Shown one piece after another: positions 17,504-26,063 of a DNA stretch of 64,000 bases. The stretch is from UBA5738 sp964470995 (GTDB lineage Bacteria > Patescibacteriota > Minisyncoccia > Minisyncoccales > UBA5738): contig CAYYEP010000002.1 of NCBI GenBank assembly GCA_964470995.1, positions 41,289 to 105,288 of the forward strand, read 5' to 3'. The notes below the pieces were generated by a model. The model was not told the DNA's origin and made no database searches. It worked only from the letters and a program-made list of their open reading frames with translations. A program made the position numbers and the translations under genes. The number at the start of each line of letters is the position of its first letter. Within the stretch, counting starts at the first letter, position 1.

Positions 17504-17710
17504 TTAGGCACCATCCCAAATTACCGTCTTAACAATCGGTTTATCGAATATTCGCTCATTAATACTGATATCAAACTGCGTATCATTCCCGCCCCGCACC
17601 GAACCAAACTTTATTTTTTTATCCCGCACAAACCAATCCTCGCAAAGAAGGATGTTGGGCCGCTCATTGTTTTTTATTTTGCCATATTTATCCATAATCC
17701 AATCTATCAA
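17504..17710 (-). CDS. Short hypothetical ORF, possibly a gene remnant
   Basis: Up to 68 residues from a TTG, or 63 from the ATG at 17695. The sequence (DKYGKIKNNERPNILLCEDW, then VRDKKIKFGSVRGG) has protein-like composition but matches nothing I recognise. It lies just downstream of a shortened repeat copy (17761-17811) in the convergent gap after the phosphoesterase. Truncation by the repeat is possible. Confidence 0.35.
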   Translation of the reverse strand: MIDWIMDKYGKIKNNERPNILLCEDWFVRDKKIKFGSVRGGNDTQFDISINERIFDKPIVKTVIWDGA

Positions 17711-17760
17711 AAACGGCTAAATTTAACGTGAAAGACGGGCGCAATCGCCGCCGCCCCAAA

Positions 17761-17811
17761 AAATAAACTACCCCGGGGACAGAGCCCCGAAGTATTCTGG
17801 CAGATAAATAA
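17761..17811 (-). repeat. GC-rich repeat family 1, short internal-deletion copy
   Basis: Read on the minus strand it has both family ends (ATTTATCTGCCAGAATAC and GGGGTAGTTTATTT) joined by a single CGGGGCTCTGTCCCCG hairpin. The core seen in other copies is missing. Confidence 0.75.
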
Positions 17812-17822
17812 AAAAGGACGGC

Positions 17823-18815
17823 TTAACGAACCGCCGCGTGCACCGTAAACACTGCCGCCGGCATCGCGCACGGCGGCACGCTGTTGCGGCAAACCGGCTC
17901 GCCCGTCGCGATCACATCGGTATCGCCAAACCGCAACGCCCGGAATAACCCCGGCGCCCCTGTCGCCGCAACCGCGTTTTCCCGAACGACAATCGTATTA
18001 TCTACTGCCGCGGCATTCCAATTATAATCTTGGCCAAGCTTGAGTAAAAACGTTTCTCCCGCTTCCAGCGCAATATTCGTCTGGTCGTTTGCCAAAGTCA
18101 CGATCTTGCCGGAATAATTATATGTTGGCACTGATGATTCCGGAACCGCCGCCGCTTCCGCAACATTGAAAACGAATGTTACCGCCATCCTGGCAATCGG
18201 CTCTTCGATAGCCGTCTTACGATCCAAATTGGCACATTCGGTTTCATACTGTGTGCCGCAATACGCTCCGCAACCGCCAAACCCGCATGCCGTATGCGAT
18301 CTTATGACAAAATTAATTACTGCCGCCCCGCCGGAAGCGCGCTCAAAAACGTAGCAATAGCTTGAATACAGCTGTCCCGCACCTGCGTCGGATCCGGCAT
18401 ATATCGTATAAGCTGTACCCGCGTCAGTTTTACCCGCAACCCCCGCCGGGATATTGCCGGTGTCGTCATGGATATCCCCGCAACCGGCCGCTACCGGATC
18501 CTGCCCCGCGCCCACCAGCACCGCCAGCGGCGGCCACTGCGCCGGGCTCCACACATTGGCCCCAAAATTAACCTGATATTTAAAAGAAAACTCTTTCCCG
18601 GCGGCGGTATAAATCCGCCATTCCTCCCTTGTATTATCCTGTACCATTTCCATTTGCCCCTGTTCAATCGCTTGACCCTGTTCCTGATCTTGATTTTTGG
18701 TTGCTTTATCACCGTCCGATCCCGCCGGATTTTTTATCAGCACATATCCCGCCACCCCCAAAATCACTATCAAAACCGCTGCCGCTCCTCCCAGGATCAC
18801 GCTGGTTTTGTTCAT
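17823..18815 (-). CDS. Membrane-anchored protein with possible I42/chagasin-like C-terminal domain
   Basis: 330 residues. An N-terminal anchor (VILGGAAAVLIVILGVAGYV) and a Gln/Glu-rich linker are followed by a 140-residue domain with Cys pairs (CGFGGCGAYCGTQYETEC). A C-terminal domain at about 230-330 follows: a LEAGETFLLKLG strand, then a late FRALRFGDTDVIATG and FTVHA. That strand order recalls protease inhibitors of the chagasin/I42 type, but the diagnostic loops are only partly visible, so this is inference. It is probably exposed on the cell surface. Confidence 0.75.
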   Translation of the reverse strand: MNKTSVILGGAAAVLIVILGVAGYVLIKNPAGSDGDKATKNQDQEQGQAIEQGQMEMVQDNTREEWRIYTAAGKEFSFKYQVNFGANVWSPAQWPPLAVLVGAGQDPVAAGCGDIHDDTGNIPAGVAGKTDAGTAYTIYAGSDAGAGQLYSSYCYVFERASGGAAVINFVIRSHTACGFGGCGAYCGTQYETECANLDRKTAIEEPIARMAVTFVFNVAEAAAVPESSVPTYNYSGKIVTLANDQTNIALEAGETFLLKLGQDYNWNAAAVDNTIVVRENAVAATGAPGLFRALRFGDTDVIATGEPVCRNSVPPCAMPAAVFTVHAAVR

Positions 18816-18914
18816 ATAATTGATTACTGGTTTTCACCAATATTAACCCAAAACACATTAATCATCAATAATAATTGGTTTTAAAATGTAACTTGCCAGT
18901 AATCATTCAATTAT
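18816..18914. repeat. AT-rich imperfect palindrome upstream of the 17823 gene
   Basis: ATAATTGATTACTGG on the left pairs with CCAGTAATCATTCAATTAT on the right across about 65 bp. It abuts the start codon at 18815. Confidence 0.6.
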
Positions 18915-18940
18915 CCCCTCAACCTTCTTTTAATCTTTTA

Positions 18941-19072
18941 TTGAATAAATCTTAATACCCCGCGCGTTTGGCGGAGGATGAAAATTTTCCCCCGCAGTAT
19001 GCGGGGGACGCTTGGAGCAAAGCGGAAAGCGGTTCAACCAAGATCCCGTAGCGTTTGTCCCGGGGAGATTCA
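18941..19072 (+). repeat. GC-rich repeat family 2, copy 1
   Basis: Runs from TTGAATAAATCTTAATACCC to CCGGGGAGATTCATT with an internal CCCCCGCAGTATGCGGGGG hairpin. The copy at 30977-31155 shares both ends and the hairpin in the opposite orientation. Together with the palindrome at 18816 it accounts for most of this 400-bp gap. Confidence 0.75.
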
Positions 19073-19177
19073 TTTTTTATGCATATCTGTCTGGGTTTTG
19101 TCGCCCGATTAACTTCAAACTAAATTAGTTATAGCCAAAACGCCTCTTTAACAAAACTATCGTTGTTCTAATAAAAA

Positions 19178-19198
19178 GAGGCTTTATAAATTAGCCTC
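19178..19198 (-). terminator. Terminator after the MBL hydrolase gene
   Basis: On the minus strand GAGGCT/AGCCTC around AATTTATA, followed by TTTTTATT, 17 bp past the stop. Confidence 0.75.
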
Positions 19199-19215
19199 AA
19201 ACTGCCCCGCGCCAT

Positions 19216-19947
19216 TCACACGAATATAATGCCGTCTTTTTCGGCTTGCCGCCTAACCGCATCGCGGTCTCGCCGCACATGCCACAAGATATTCTCGGTC
19301 CCGCGTCCGCTTTTCTTGAACATTTTAAAAATCGAACGCGCGTCCTCATAACCCAGATGCTTCGAAGAAGACGGCCCCATGCCGTTATTCGCCTCCAAAA
19401 TAACTGTTGTTGGCGAAGGCATCGAACCAACGATGCCCTTGAAATTGGTATTCTTGCCGGTATCGCCAAAATAAATAATCCGACTACTGTTAAGACGACA
19501 CCATAATCCGCAACTGCCGCGGGCATGATCCACTTTAAAAACGCGGAAACGGTCATCTTGCACTCCCGTCTGAATCACCAGTGGCACATTTTTCCGCTTT
19601 TTGCCAGACGGCACAATAATACCCCGCGTCGCCTCCACCACTTTGCTTACCGTGTATTCCGACCCCCACAAGCGCAATTTGTGGCTCTTTCCCCGGGCAA
19701 GGGCCGCCCCCCCAATCATCATCTCGAAAAGTTTTGCCACCCCTCTACAGTGGTCGGTATGGATATGCGAAATGAACATATCCGTTATCGACAGAGGGTC
19801 TATGCGGCGCTCCACAATCTTCTCCGGAACACTTGGTCCGCATTCCACCAACAAACCCATTTTTTTGTGGCTTAGTAACACTCCAACGCTAGCTTCTTTT
19901 AACCGCGATGGAGGAGCCCCCGTATCCAGAATTTCCAATTTGCTCAA
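19216..19947 (-). CDS. MBL-fold metallo-hydrolase
   Basis: 243 residues with the metallo-beta-lactamase signature FISHIHTDHCRGVAKLFEMM (HxHxDH) near residue 62. Further candidate zinc ligands are in KVDHARGSCG and IIYFGDTG, and a late KHLGYEDA. The pattern is closest to RNase Z/phosphodiesterase-type members, but the usual long exosite is absent. The substrate is unknown. It is a monocistronic gene with its own terminator. Confidence 0.85.
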   Translation of the reverse strand: MSKLEILDTGAPPSRLKEASVGVLLSHKKMGLLVECGPSVPEKIVERRIDPLSITDMFISHIHTDHCRGVAKLFEMMIGGAALARGKSHKLRLWGSEYTVSKVVEATRGIIVPSGKKRKNVPLVIQTGVQDDRFRVFKVDHARGSCGLWCRLNSSRIIYFGDTGKNTNFKGIVGSMPSPTTVILEANNGMGPSSSKHLGYEDARSIFKMFKKSGRGTENILWHVRRDRDAVRRQAEKDGIIFV

Positions 19948-20102
19948 TCAAATCCTCCCTTATGGTTTATGGAAACGTGCTTTAATTTAATTTTAATAAA
20001 TTACTAAATCATAAACCAACCCGGCTGCAAAAACAAGGCCCCGGCCAATGAAAAAATTAAAGGATTTATTCGGCGAAAACCCGATACCAAACTGGCCCGA
20101 CC

Positions 20103-21938
20103 TCAATTCCGCACCTCCATCACGCAATTATCGCAGTCAAAATCAAGTTTGAATTTTTTGCCCGGCTGCACCAAAAACAGCGGTTCCTTAAAATCAACTT
20201 CTTTGGCGCCCGGTTCTTTTGGGCAATATCCCAGCATATGTTTTAAGCAATGTTTGCAGATCATCACTTTTTTGCCGCGCGTATTGGCTATTTGCTCGAA
20301 CGCCGGCTCAATAACCCTGGCTCCATGGCGCTTGTAAAACTCTTTGGCCAAATCATTGGAAACATTGAAACTGTAATCCAAATCCAATACCGGGTGAATA
20401 TTGGTTGTTTTTTTACGCTCGGCCAATATCCGCGGATAATTATTTATCCTCTCTTTATTAAGAGTTTCGATCACTTCGCGCCGCCAGTCATTTAGTACCG
20501 ATAACGGCACAAAATACGGTTGTTCAAACTCAAACAAGAAATCGCGAACAATAAATATCGTCTCTCCTAATTTTGAAAATTGCTGCTTCCAGGCATTTTG
20601 CGCCGCCTCGGGTTTTAACGCCGGTTTTTTTTCAAACGTGAATTCTTTTGTCGCTGAATTGCCGTCTTCGTCGCTGGCGGTGATCAAGAATCCGTTTTCG
20701 ACATCGGCAAAAATAATATCAACCTCCACCCGGCGATCCAAACCATTGGCTACCTTTTTTTCGAATTCCGGATCCAAATTTCGATAAACTTCAACCCCGG
20801 GTTTTACCGGCATCCACCTTGCCGGATATATCCTTTCTCCCGCCACTGAATTTATATTCACCCCGGCAAGCTTTCCTTCCGGCCCGATCCAACAGATACC
20901 GTCGCCGTTGGCCAGGTCATGCCCCCGGTCAAGAACAAAATTATCGCCGCCAATCTTTTTTATCTTGCCAATAAATTTTCCCATCGATTTTTGCGTATCG
21001 ATCGACCCGATATTTTTCTGCCGTCCGCGGAAAAAATGGTCGGTATATCCCCGGTTGAAGGTCCGCTCCAGGTCAGGCTCGAATCCCAATTCAATCTTCC
21101 CCGATGATTGTTTCTTGTATTTGCCGTTGCTGGCCGCAATTACTTCATCCAGCCGTTTACGGTACGCCGCCACCGCATTCCCAACATATACTTCGTCTTT
21201 CAAGCGCCCTTCTATTTTAAACGATGTTACTCCCGCCGCGGCCAATTCCGGCAACGCGTTATAAAGATTAAGGTCTTTCAGCGACAGTAAATATTTGTCT
21301 TTTGCCAAAACCCTACCGGCGCTGTCCACCAACGAATACGGCAACCGGCACGCCTGGACGCACTTGCCCCGGTTCGCCGAACGGCCGCATAACGCCTGGC
21401 TCATATAACACCGCCCCGAAAACGACACGCATAACGCGCCGTGCACGAAAGTTTCCAAATCGACGGTTGTCTTTTTGCGGATAACCCTCATCTGTTCCAA
21501 CGAAAGCTCACGCGCCAGAATCACCCGCGAAAATCCCGCATCTTCCAAGAATTTAACCTGCGCCGCATCATAATTATGCGTCTGCGTACTGGCAAAAATT
21601 GGTATCGGCGGCAAATCCATTTCCATTATTCCCATATCCTGAATAATAATCGCGTCAACCCCGGTTTTATAAGCGGTCCAGATCATCTCTTTTACCTCGC
21701 GCGCTTCTTCATTGAAAAAAATGGTATTTATCGGCAGATAAACTTTAACATAATACCGATGAGCAAAATCGACTAATGATTTTATATCTTCCCAAGAATT
21801 ACCCGCAGCCGCGCGCGCGCCAAAATCTGGCCCGCCGATATAAACTGCGTCCGCGCCCGCGCGAACGGCGATTTTGCCCGTTTCCAGGTCCTTGGCCGGC
21901 GCCAGCAATTCCAATTCAATTTGTTTGTCTGTTTCCAT
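20103..21938 (-). CDS. Peptidase U32-family protein (RlhA/TrhP-type, likely RNA hydroxylation)
   Basis: 611 residues from the ATG at 21938. The N-terminal TIM-barrel begins APAKDLETGKIAVRAGADAV and continues with FVHGALCVSFSGRCYMSQAL, the family signature with Cys residues that can hold an iron-sulfur cluster; CGRSANRGKCVQACRLPYSL adds more. A middle domain of the DUF3656 type and a C-terminal Cys motif (MICKHCLKHMLGYCPKE, then DCDNC) complete the architecture, which is that of E. coli RlhA. Characterised members hydroxylate rRNA or tRNA rather than degrade collagen. An RNA-modifying role is inferred from the architecture. A longer frame to 21968 is rejected because it enters the KOW gene. 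Confidence 0.88.
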   Translation of the reverse strand: METDKQIELELLAPAKDLETGKIAVRAGADAVYIGGPDFGARAAAGNSWEDIKSLVDFAHRYYVKVYLPINTIFFNEEAREVKEMIWTAYKTGVDAIIIQDMGIMEMDLPPIPIFASTQTHNYDAAQVKFLEDAGFSRVILARELSLEQMRVIRKKTTVDLETFVHGALCVSFSGRCYMSQALCGRSANRGKCVQACRLPYSLVDSAGRVLAKDKYLLSLKDLNLYNALPELAAAGVTSFKIEGRLKDEVYVGNAVAAYRKRLDEVIAASNGKYKKQSSGKIELGFEPDLERTFNRGYTDHFFRGRQKNIGSIDTQKSMGKFIGKIKKIGGDNFVLDRGHDLANGDGICWIGPEGKLAGVNINSVAGERIYPARWMPVKPGVEVYRNLDPEFEKKVANGLDRRVEVDIIFADVENGFLITASDEDGNSATKEFTFEKKPALKPEAAQNAWKQQFSKLGETIFIVRDFLFEFEQPYFVPLSVLNDWRREVIETLNKERINNYPRILAERKKTTNIHPVLDLDYSFNVSNDLAKEFYKRHGARVIEPAFEQIANTRGKKVMICKHCLKHMLGYCPKEPGAKEVDFKEPLFLVQPGKKFKLDFDCDNCVMEVRN

Positions 21939-21964
21939 TTTAATTAAAAAGCGGAGTCGATGAT

Positions 21965-22135
21965 TCAAACCTCCGCCGCTTCAATAATTTCCACGTCTTG
22001 TCGTGCAACCGGGGTCGTAAAATTAAAAAGTTCCCCGATACTGATAAAAAATGTTTCCGGAAATTGATTCCCGTTCTCAATCAGCGAACCGATTTTCCCC
22101 TCAAAGGGGCCGCGCAATACTTTAACGCGTATCAT
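21965..22135 (-). CDS. 56-residue KOW-motif protein
   Basis: ATG at 22135 to TGA at 21967-21965 encodes MIRVKVLRGPFEGKIGSLIE and about 36 more residues. VKVLRGPFEGKIGSL has the KOW pattern found in NusG, ribosomal proteins uL24/eL14 and RNA-binding factors. It lies 54 bp after the UMPH-1-like gene and 26 bp before the U32 gene in the same direction, so it is probably in one operon with them. Confidence 0.7.
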   Translation of the reverse strand: MIRVKVLRGPFEGKIGSLIENGNQFPETFFISIGELFNFTTPVARQDVEIIEAAEV

Positions 22136-22189
22136 AGCCACAGCATACCCAAAATTGCCAAAATTTCAAGCACCCTACACAAACACCAT

Positions 22190-23017
22190 CTATTTTATTC
22201 CGTTTATGATCTCCGCCAATGGCTGCAAATTTCCGCCCCTGATCACAATATCGAACTTTTCAAATATAACCTCATAAAAATGTTCTCCCCGGGAATCATC
22301 CTTGCGCGCCTCATCGATAAAAACCCGCAAAACATTTTCAATGCCATCCGCCATCGCCGCGTCCTCGATATTGTCGCCCGCCAATATCGCATAAGGCCGC
22401 TCCCGGCGCAAACCGGCAAGCTCGCTATGCCCCATCTCGCGTTTATTGAAATTATGAATTAGCGACTCCCTTTTCCAGCCGCACACACAACCATTATCGT
22501 CAAAACGCAAAGTTGTCGACAAAATTTTTGTCGGCGATATTTGAAACTTCCGGCACCATAATTCGATTACATCTTTTATTCCGGCCGAAATTATCACCGT
22601 AGGAATTTTTTTGCGGCCGCAAATATCAAACAACTCTTTTACCCCGGAACGGGCCGGCACTATCTGCTCAACCTCAACCTCCAATTCCGACCACTTGAGA
22701 TTACGTCCCTTGTAAGCATCCAGCACCGCCGACCACCATTCAATCGCATCGGCAACCGTCATTTCTCCCCTCAACTCCATCGGCCGGTATTTTTTATACA
22801 ACGCATCGACCACCGCTTTTTTATCCGCCGGAAGGCGGCGATTCAACAATTTCCAAGAGGCGACATCCTTGCCATTCTCATTGCGCCCGGGCGTAAGCGT
22901 GCGGTCAAAATCAAAAACCGCGTGCAATTTATCTTTGCCTTCCCGGCAAATAAGCTCCAGCTTATTTCTAACCGCCGCTTTATCCCCAAAAACCAAGTTA
23001 TCCGAAATCTCTTCCAT
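22190..23017 (-). CDS. UMPH-1-like (cN-III type) pyrimidine 5'-nucleotidase, HAD superfamily
   Basis: 275 residues. HAD motif I is HAVFDFDRTLTPGRNENGKD, motif II lies in PTVIISAGIKDVIELW, a lysine lies in KRESLIHNFNKRE and motif IV is ILAGDNIEDAAMADGIENVL. The cap region and the order of motifs follow animal NT5C3/UMPH-1 (SAGIGDV, ELIHVFNK and GDSxGD in that family), so dephosphorylation of pyrimidine nucleoside monophosphates is the expected reaction. The family is mainly known from eukaryotes. Iterated TATATAC palindromes lie 55-100 bp upstream of the start. It heads a run with the KOW and U32 genes. Confidence 0.85.
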   Translation of the reverse strand: MEEISDNLVFGDKAAVRNKLELICREGKDKLHAVFDFDRTLTPGRNENGKDVASWKLLNRRLPADKKAVVDALYKKYRPMELRGEMTVADAIEWWSAVLDAYKGRNLKWSELEVEVEQIVPARSGVKELFDICGRKKIPTVIISAGIKDVIELWCRKFQISPTKILSTTLRFDDNGCVCGWKRESLIHNFNKREMGHSELAGLRRERPYAILAGDNIEDAAMADGIENVLRVFIDEARKDDSRGEHFYEVIFEKFDIVIRGGNLQPLAEIINGIK

Positions 23018-23071
23018 TATCGCCTTTTATATTTAAATAATCAGTTTCCCGCCTGCGCCCAAAAATCCGGC

Positions 23072-23118
23072 CTTAGTATATACTTAGTATATACTAAATA
23101 TATACACGGTATATACTC
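23072..23118. promoter_or_regulatory. Iterated TAGTATATACT palindromes
   Basis: TTAGTATATACTTAGTATAT continues as ACTAAATATATACACGGTATATACT, giving two overlapping perfect TAGTATATACT palindromes and two degenerate ones. They lie in the promoter region of the UMPH-1-like gene and have the look of a clustered operator. Confidence 0.5.
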
Positions 23119-23164
23119 AAAAACAAATGCCGCGCTTCAATGCGGCATATATGGCCGAAATATT

Positions 23165-23434
23165 TTATTTCTCTTGCCTTCCCGCCGCCTCCGCGGCAAA
23201 TTCATCTATTATCTTTTCTTTCTTCCGGTCATTTTCCGCCGCCTCCGCGGCCGCATCAGCCTCTTTTAATGTTTCTTCCAGCCCGGCCTCGACAGCTTCC
23301 AAATCTTGCTTCATTGAAGCAAGCGCTCCTTCCATCAAATCTAGATCGGGATTCTCTTTTTCAAGCTTGTTCATTTCCCTGATATCCATCATCTCACCTC
23401 CTTTTCCTGTAATTGTTTTTGATTCTTCTTCCAT
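23165..23434 (-). CDS. Small acidic coiled-coil protein
   Basis: 89 residues, almost all helical and rich in Glu, Ala and Lys (LEGALASMKQDL-type heptads: MKQDLEAVEAGLEETLKEAD). No family is recognised. It starts 21 bp after the large coiled-coil protein and is probably its partner in one transcript (inference). Confidence 0.65.
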   Translation of the reverse strand: MEEESKTITGKGGEMMDIREMNKLEKENPDLDLMEGALASMKQDLEAVEAGLEETLKEADAAAEAAENDRKKEKIIDEFAAEAAGRQEK

Positions 23435-23454
23435 AGTTTATCAAATTATTTTTG

Positions 23455-25257
23455 TCAAGCCTGGCTTTCGCGTTTGCTATCCAAGAAATTTCGATACTCT
23501 TGCTCCAATCTGTCCCTTAAATTGGCTCTAATTTTCGGATTTTTTTGATAATATTTTTCAACTACCGCTTGAAAATCTTCCCAAGATACATTTTGAGAAA
23601 TGTCGGCCTTATTGACAAACTCGCCCGGATTCAGCAATATGATCTTCCCCAGATCGGTTTCGCTTTTTAATTCCTTCGCTAATTTTTCTTGAAGAAAACT
23701 GTTCCATAGTTTAATCGCGTCCTGAATCCAAAATTTCGGCGTCTCCTCGCTTTCTTGCCGCTTCCCATCCAATTCCCGCAAGGCCGCGGCCAACTCTTGT
23801 TCGTTCGTTGCGAAACCGTTACGCGCTGTTTCTATATTTTCCAACAACGCCGTTGCACCGGAAAATCTTGATTCATAGTAACTTTTTATTTTTTGTTTAA
23901 ATTCTGCAACAGTTAATTGTTCGCTTTCTTCCAACGATAACCCTTCTTCAACGGCTGCATCTATCGTAAAACCCTTATCAACCTTTTGCTCGAAATGTTC
24001 TTTCCATAGCTCCAGCAAATCGCCGGCATCATACTTTGTCTCGGGATTTTCCCGATTCGTTTCTTCTTCCGGTATTCGCCCGTTTTGGGCTCCCACATTA
24101 TTCTCCTCCTGGACGTTCGGACTGCTCGCCGCTTCTTCCGCTCGCGGCGTAACAAAAAGCGGTTTTTTATCTAATATCGCTTTGTATTCGTTGCTGCGAT
24201 CGGCTTCCTTGATTTTCGCGTTAAGTCTCGTGATCCTCTGCTCCATCTTTGCCCGCTTTATTTTTATTTCTTCCCATTCTTCCAGAACCTTGCGCCGTCG
24301 CTTGATCCTCTCGTTAAATTTTTTTATCTCTTCTTTGAGCTCTTTGTCATTCAATCCCGCCTCTTCGGCTTCTTTTATGCCGTCTACTTTTTCTTTTTCA
24401 AGAAGTTCAACTTCGTTCTTTAATCCTTTGAAATAGATTACCAATGGCGCAGTTTTTTCATCAAAATCACGCAATTCATTCTTATACTTCAATTCTTTGG
24501 CTTTCAAAGGCGCAATCCTTTCATTATTCTTGCGCCTCATCCAGTCAACATACCGATTACGGTTAGTTTCGCTAACTTTCGCCGCCGCCTCGTGTTCGCC
24601 GATCTTCGGCATCAGTTGTTCTTTTTTTCTTTGCAACTCGTCGATTTTTTCGTTCCGCGTCCGCGTAAGGATACCCGCCAGTGAATTTCCCGCGGCCAAA
24701 TTTGGATCCGCATTATTCGCCGCCGCTGCGGCCGCCGCCGCTTCGTTTTTCTGATTAAACAATTTTATTTGGTCGTCGATATCTTTAACCTTCGCATTTA
24801 ATTTTCTTGTCTCTTCATTTGATTTATCCAAAAAATACTGGTCGAATTTCATTCCAAACCGCGCCGCCGCCCTATCCAGCCCCGGAACATTCAAAAGTCC
24901 GTTAAACGCCCCGCGGCCCCGGTCGGTTATCCGTTCCAGCTTGCCTCGATCATCAGGAGATAGTCCGTATTCGTGCAGATTATATTCCGCCCGCAAATCC
25001 AGGCTCCCATCGGTTTCCGCGCCCCCTTCGCTCGCAACATTTTCGGTCGATGCGCCGCGACCCGAATGCTCTTCGGAAATTTTATGGCTTTCTTGTTCGG
25101 CTAAAACATCCTCCGCCGCCTTTTTTCTTTTTTCTTCCTCGTCCATTATTTCTCCCGATCGCCCCAAATGAAAATCTTCAACCCCGAGCGGTTCTTCTGG
25201 CAAAGCATCTGCCCGCCCCGCATTATCGCTGGAAAAAAAATGTTTCTCGACGTCCAT
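23455..25257 (-). CDS. Large coiled-coil protein with two C-terminal repeat modules
   Basis: 600 residues with no signal peptide and no family I recognise. A charged disordered N-terminus (1-110) is followed by long coiled coils at about 140-400 (NAKVKDIDDQIKLFNQKNEA, ELLEKEKVDGIKEAEEAGLN) interrupted by an Ala run. The last 200 residues hold two related modules: LLELWKEHFEQKVDKGFTID with VAEFKQKIKSYYESRF, and AIKLWNSFLQEKLAKELKSE with WEDFQAVVEKYYQKN. This suggests internal duplication of a small helical domain. It is likely cytoplasmic and structural. Confidence 0.75.
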   Translation of the reverse strand: MDVEKHFFSSDNAGRADALPEEPLGVEDFHLGRSGEIMDEEEKRKKAAEDVLAEQESHKISEEHSGRGASTENVASEGGAETDGSLDLRAEYNLHEYGLSPDDRGKLERITDRGRGAFNGLLNVPGLDRAAARFGMKFDQYFLDKSNEETRKLNAKVKDIDDQIKLFNQKNEAAAAAAAANNADPNLAAGNSLAGILTRTRNEKIDELQRKKEQLMPKIGEHEAAAKVSETNRNRYVDWMRRKNNERIAPLKAKELKYKNELRDFDEKTAPLVIYFKGLKNEVELLEKEKVDGIKEAEEAGLNDKELKEEIKKFNERIKRRRKVLEEWEEIKIKRAKMEQRITRLNAKIKEADRSNEYKAILDKKPLFVTPRAEEAASSPNVQEENNVGAQNGRIPEEETNRENPETKYDAGDLLELWKEHFEQKVDKGFTIDAAVEEGLSLEESEQLTVAEFKQKIKSYYESRFSGATALLENIETARNGFATNEQELAAALRELDGKRQESEETPKFWIQDAIKLWNSFLQEKLAKELKSETDLGKIILLNPGEFVNKADISQNVSWEDFQAVVEKYYQKNPKIRANLRDRLEQEYRNFLDSKRESQA

Positions 25258-25347
25258 AAGATTATTCGTTAATTGATTAGATTTTAGTTCGTTTAAGCGG
25301 TAAGGTCAAACAAAAAAACCGATGTTTTCCGCAGTTTTCAGCCATAA

Positions 25348-25710
25348 CTATCTGGCAGCCAACAGCTTCTTTTTGGCTTCTTCCGCGCTGGCGCAGAAAA
25401 AAATTTCCGAGCCCCGGTTGCTTTCATAAATAAAAGCCTTTAAAGATTCGCTGGCATCGGAAAAATCGCCAATGATCGCCAGCTTCACTTGATATTGCGC
25501 GAATTTCTGCAAGATCTCGCCCGCCAGGCGCGAGCTCAAATCAAAAAAATCCGCCGCGATATTTTTCCGATCAATAATGATCCGCCGCACCCCTTCCAGC
25601 GCCGGGTCCACCATCAAATCCAGTGCGTCCTGCGCATTGGTAATAATAATCCCATCAATCACAACTTCGGCAACCTTCACCATCTCTTTCTCGTAAATAA
25701 TAATTCCCAT
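25348..25710 (-). CDS. DUF4180 domain protein
   Basis: 120 residues, the full length of the DUF4180 family (VVIDGIIITNAQDALDLMVD, IIIDRKNIAADFFDLSSRLA, KLAIIGDFSDASESLKAFIY). Alternating strands and helices suggest a STAS-like fold. The function is unknown. It is the last gene of the thrS-led run, 4 bp after a cupin. Confidence 0.85.
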   Translation of the reverse strand: MGIIIYEKEMVKVAEVVIDGIIITNAQDALDLMVDPALEGVRRIIIDRKNIAADFFDLSSRLAGEILQKFAQYQVKLAIIGDFSDASESLKAFIYESNRGSEIFFCASAEEAKKKLLAAR

Positions 25711-25714
25711 ATTT

Positions 25715-26053
25715 TTACAAAGTAATTTCCTGCTCCGGGCGCCACCACGGCGAGCAAACCAAAAACATCTTCATTCTTCCTGAATAAGTAAATGATTCAC
25801 CCGCGGGAATAACCGCCAAGTCGCCCTTTTGGCATTTTTCAACCTTACCGCCAATTTCAAATTCTCCCGTCCCTTCCAAGATATAATAAGCAAAAACACA
25901 TTCCTTTTGAATAATTTTTGTTTGATGGCCGGTTTCGGTTTCAATTATCGTAAATTCAACTTTACCAGACAAATCTTGCGATTGAAAAATTTTTCCTTTG
26001 ATGCCGACTTTCTCAAACGAATAATTCTCCGGCAAATGAAATATATGCGTCAC
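25715..26053 (-). CDS. Cupin-domain protein
   Basis: 112 residues. Cupin motif 1 is degenerate (KECVFAYYILEGTGEFEIGG lacks the usual His pair) and motif 2 is GDLAVIPAGESFTYSG, also without His. It may therefore bind no metal and act as a sugar or small-molecule binding protein. It starts 10 bp after the LysE gene. Confidence 0.8.
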   Translation of the reverse strand: MTHIFHLPENYSFEKVGIKGKIFQSQDLSGKVEFTIIETETGHQTKIIQKECVFAYYILEGTGEFEIGGKVEKCQKGDLAVIPAGESFTYSGRMKMFLVCSPWWRPEQEITL

Positions 26054-26063
26054 AATTTTATTA

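Noticed and set aside
17468..17731. 87-codon plus-strand frame in the gap after the phosphoesterase
   Set aside because: Pro/Lys/Ile-rich composition with no ribosome-binding site; overlaps a more protein-like minus-strand frame and gives no recognisable motif.
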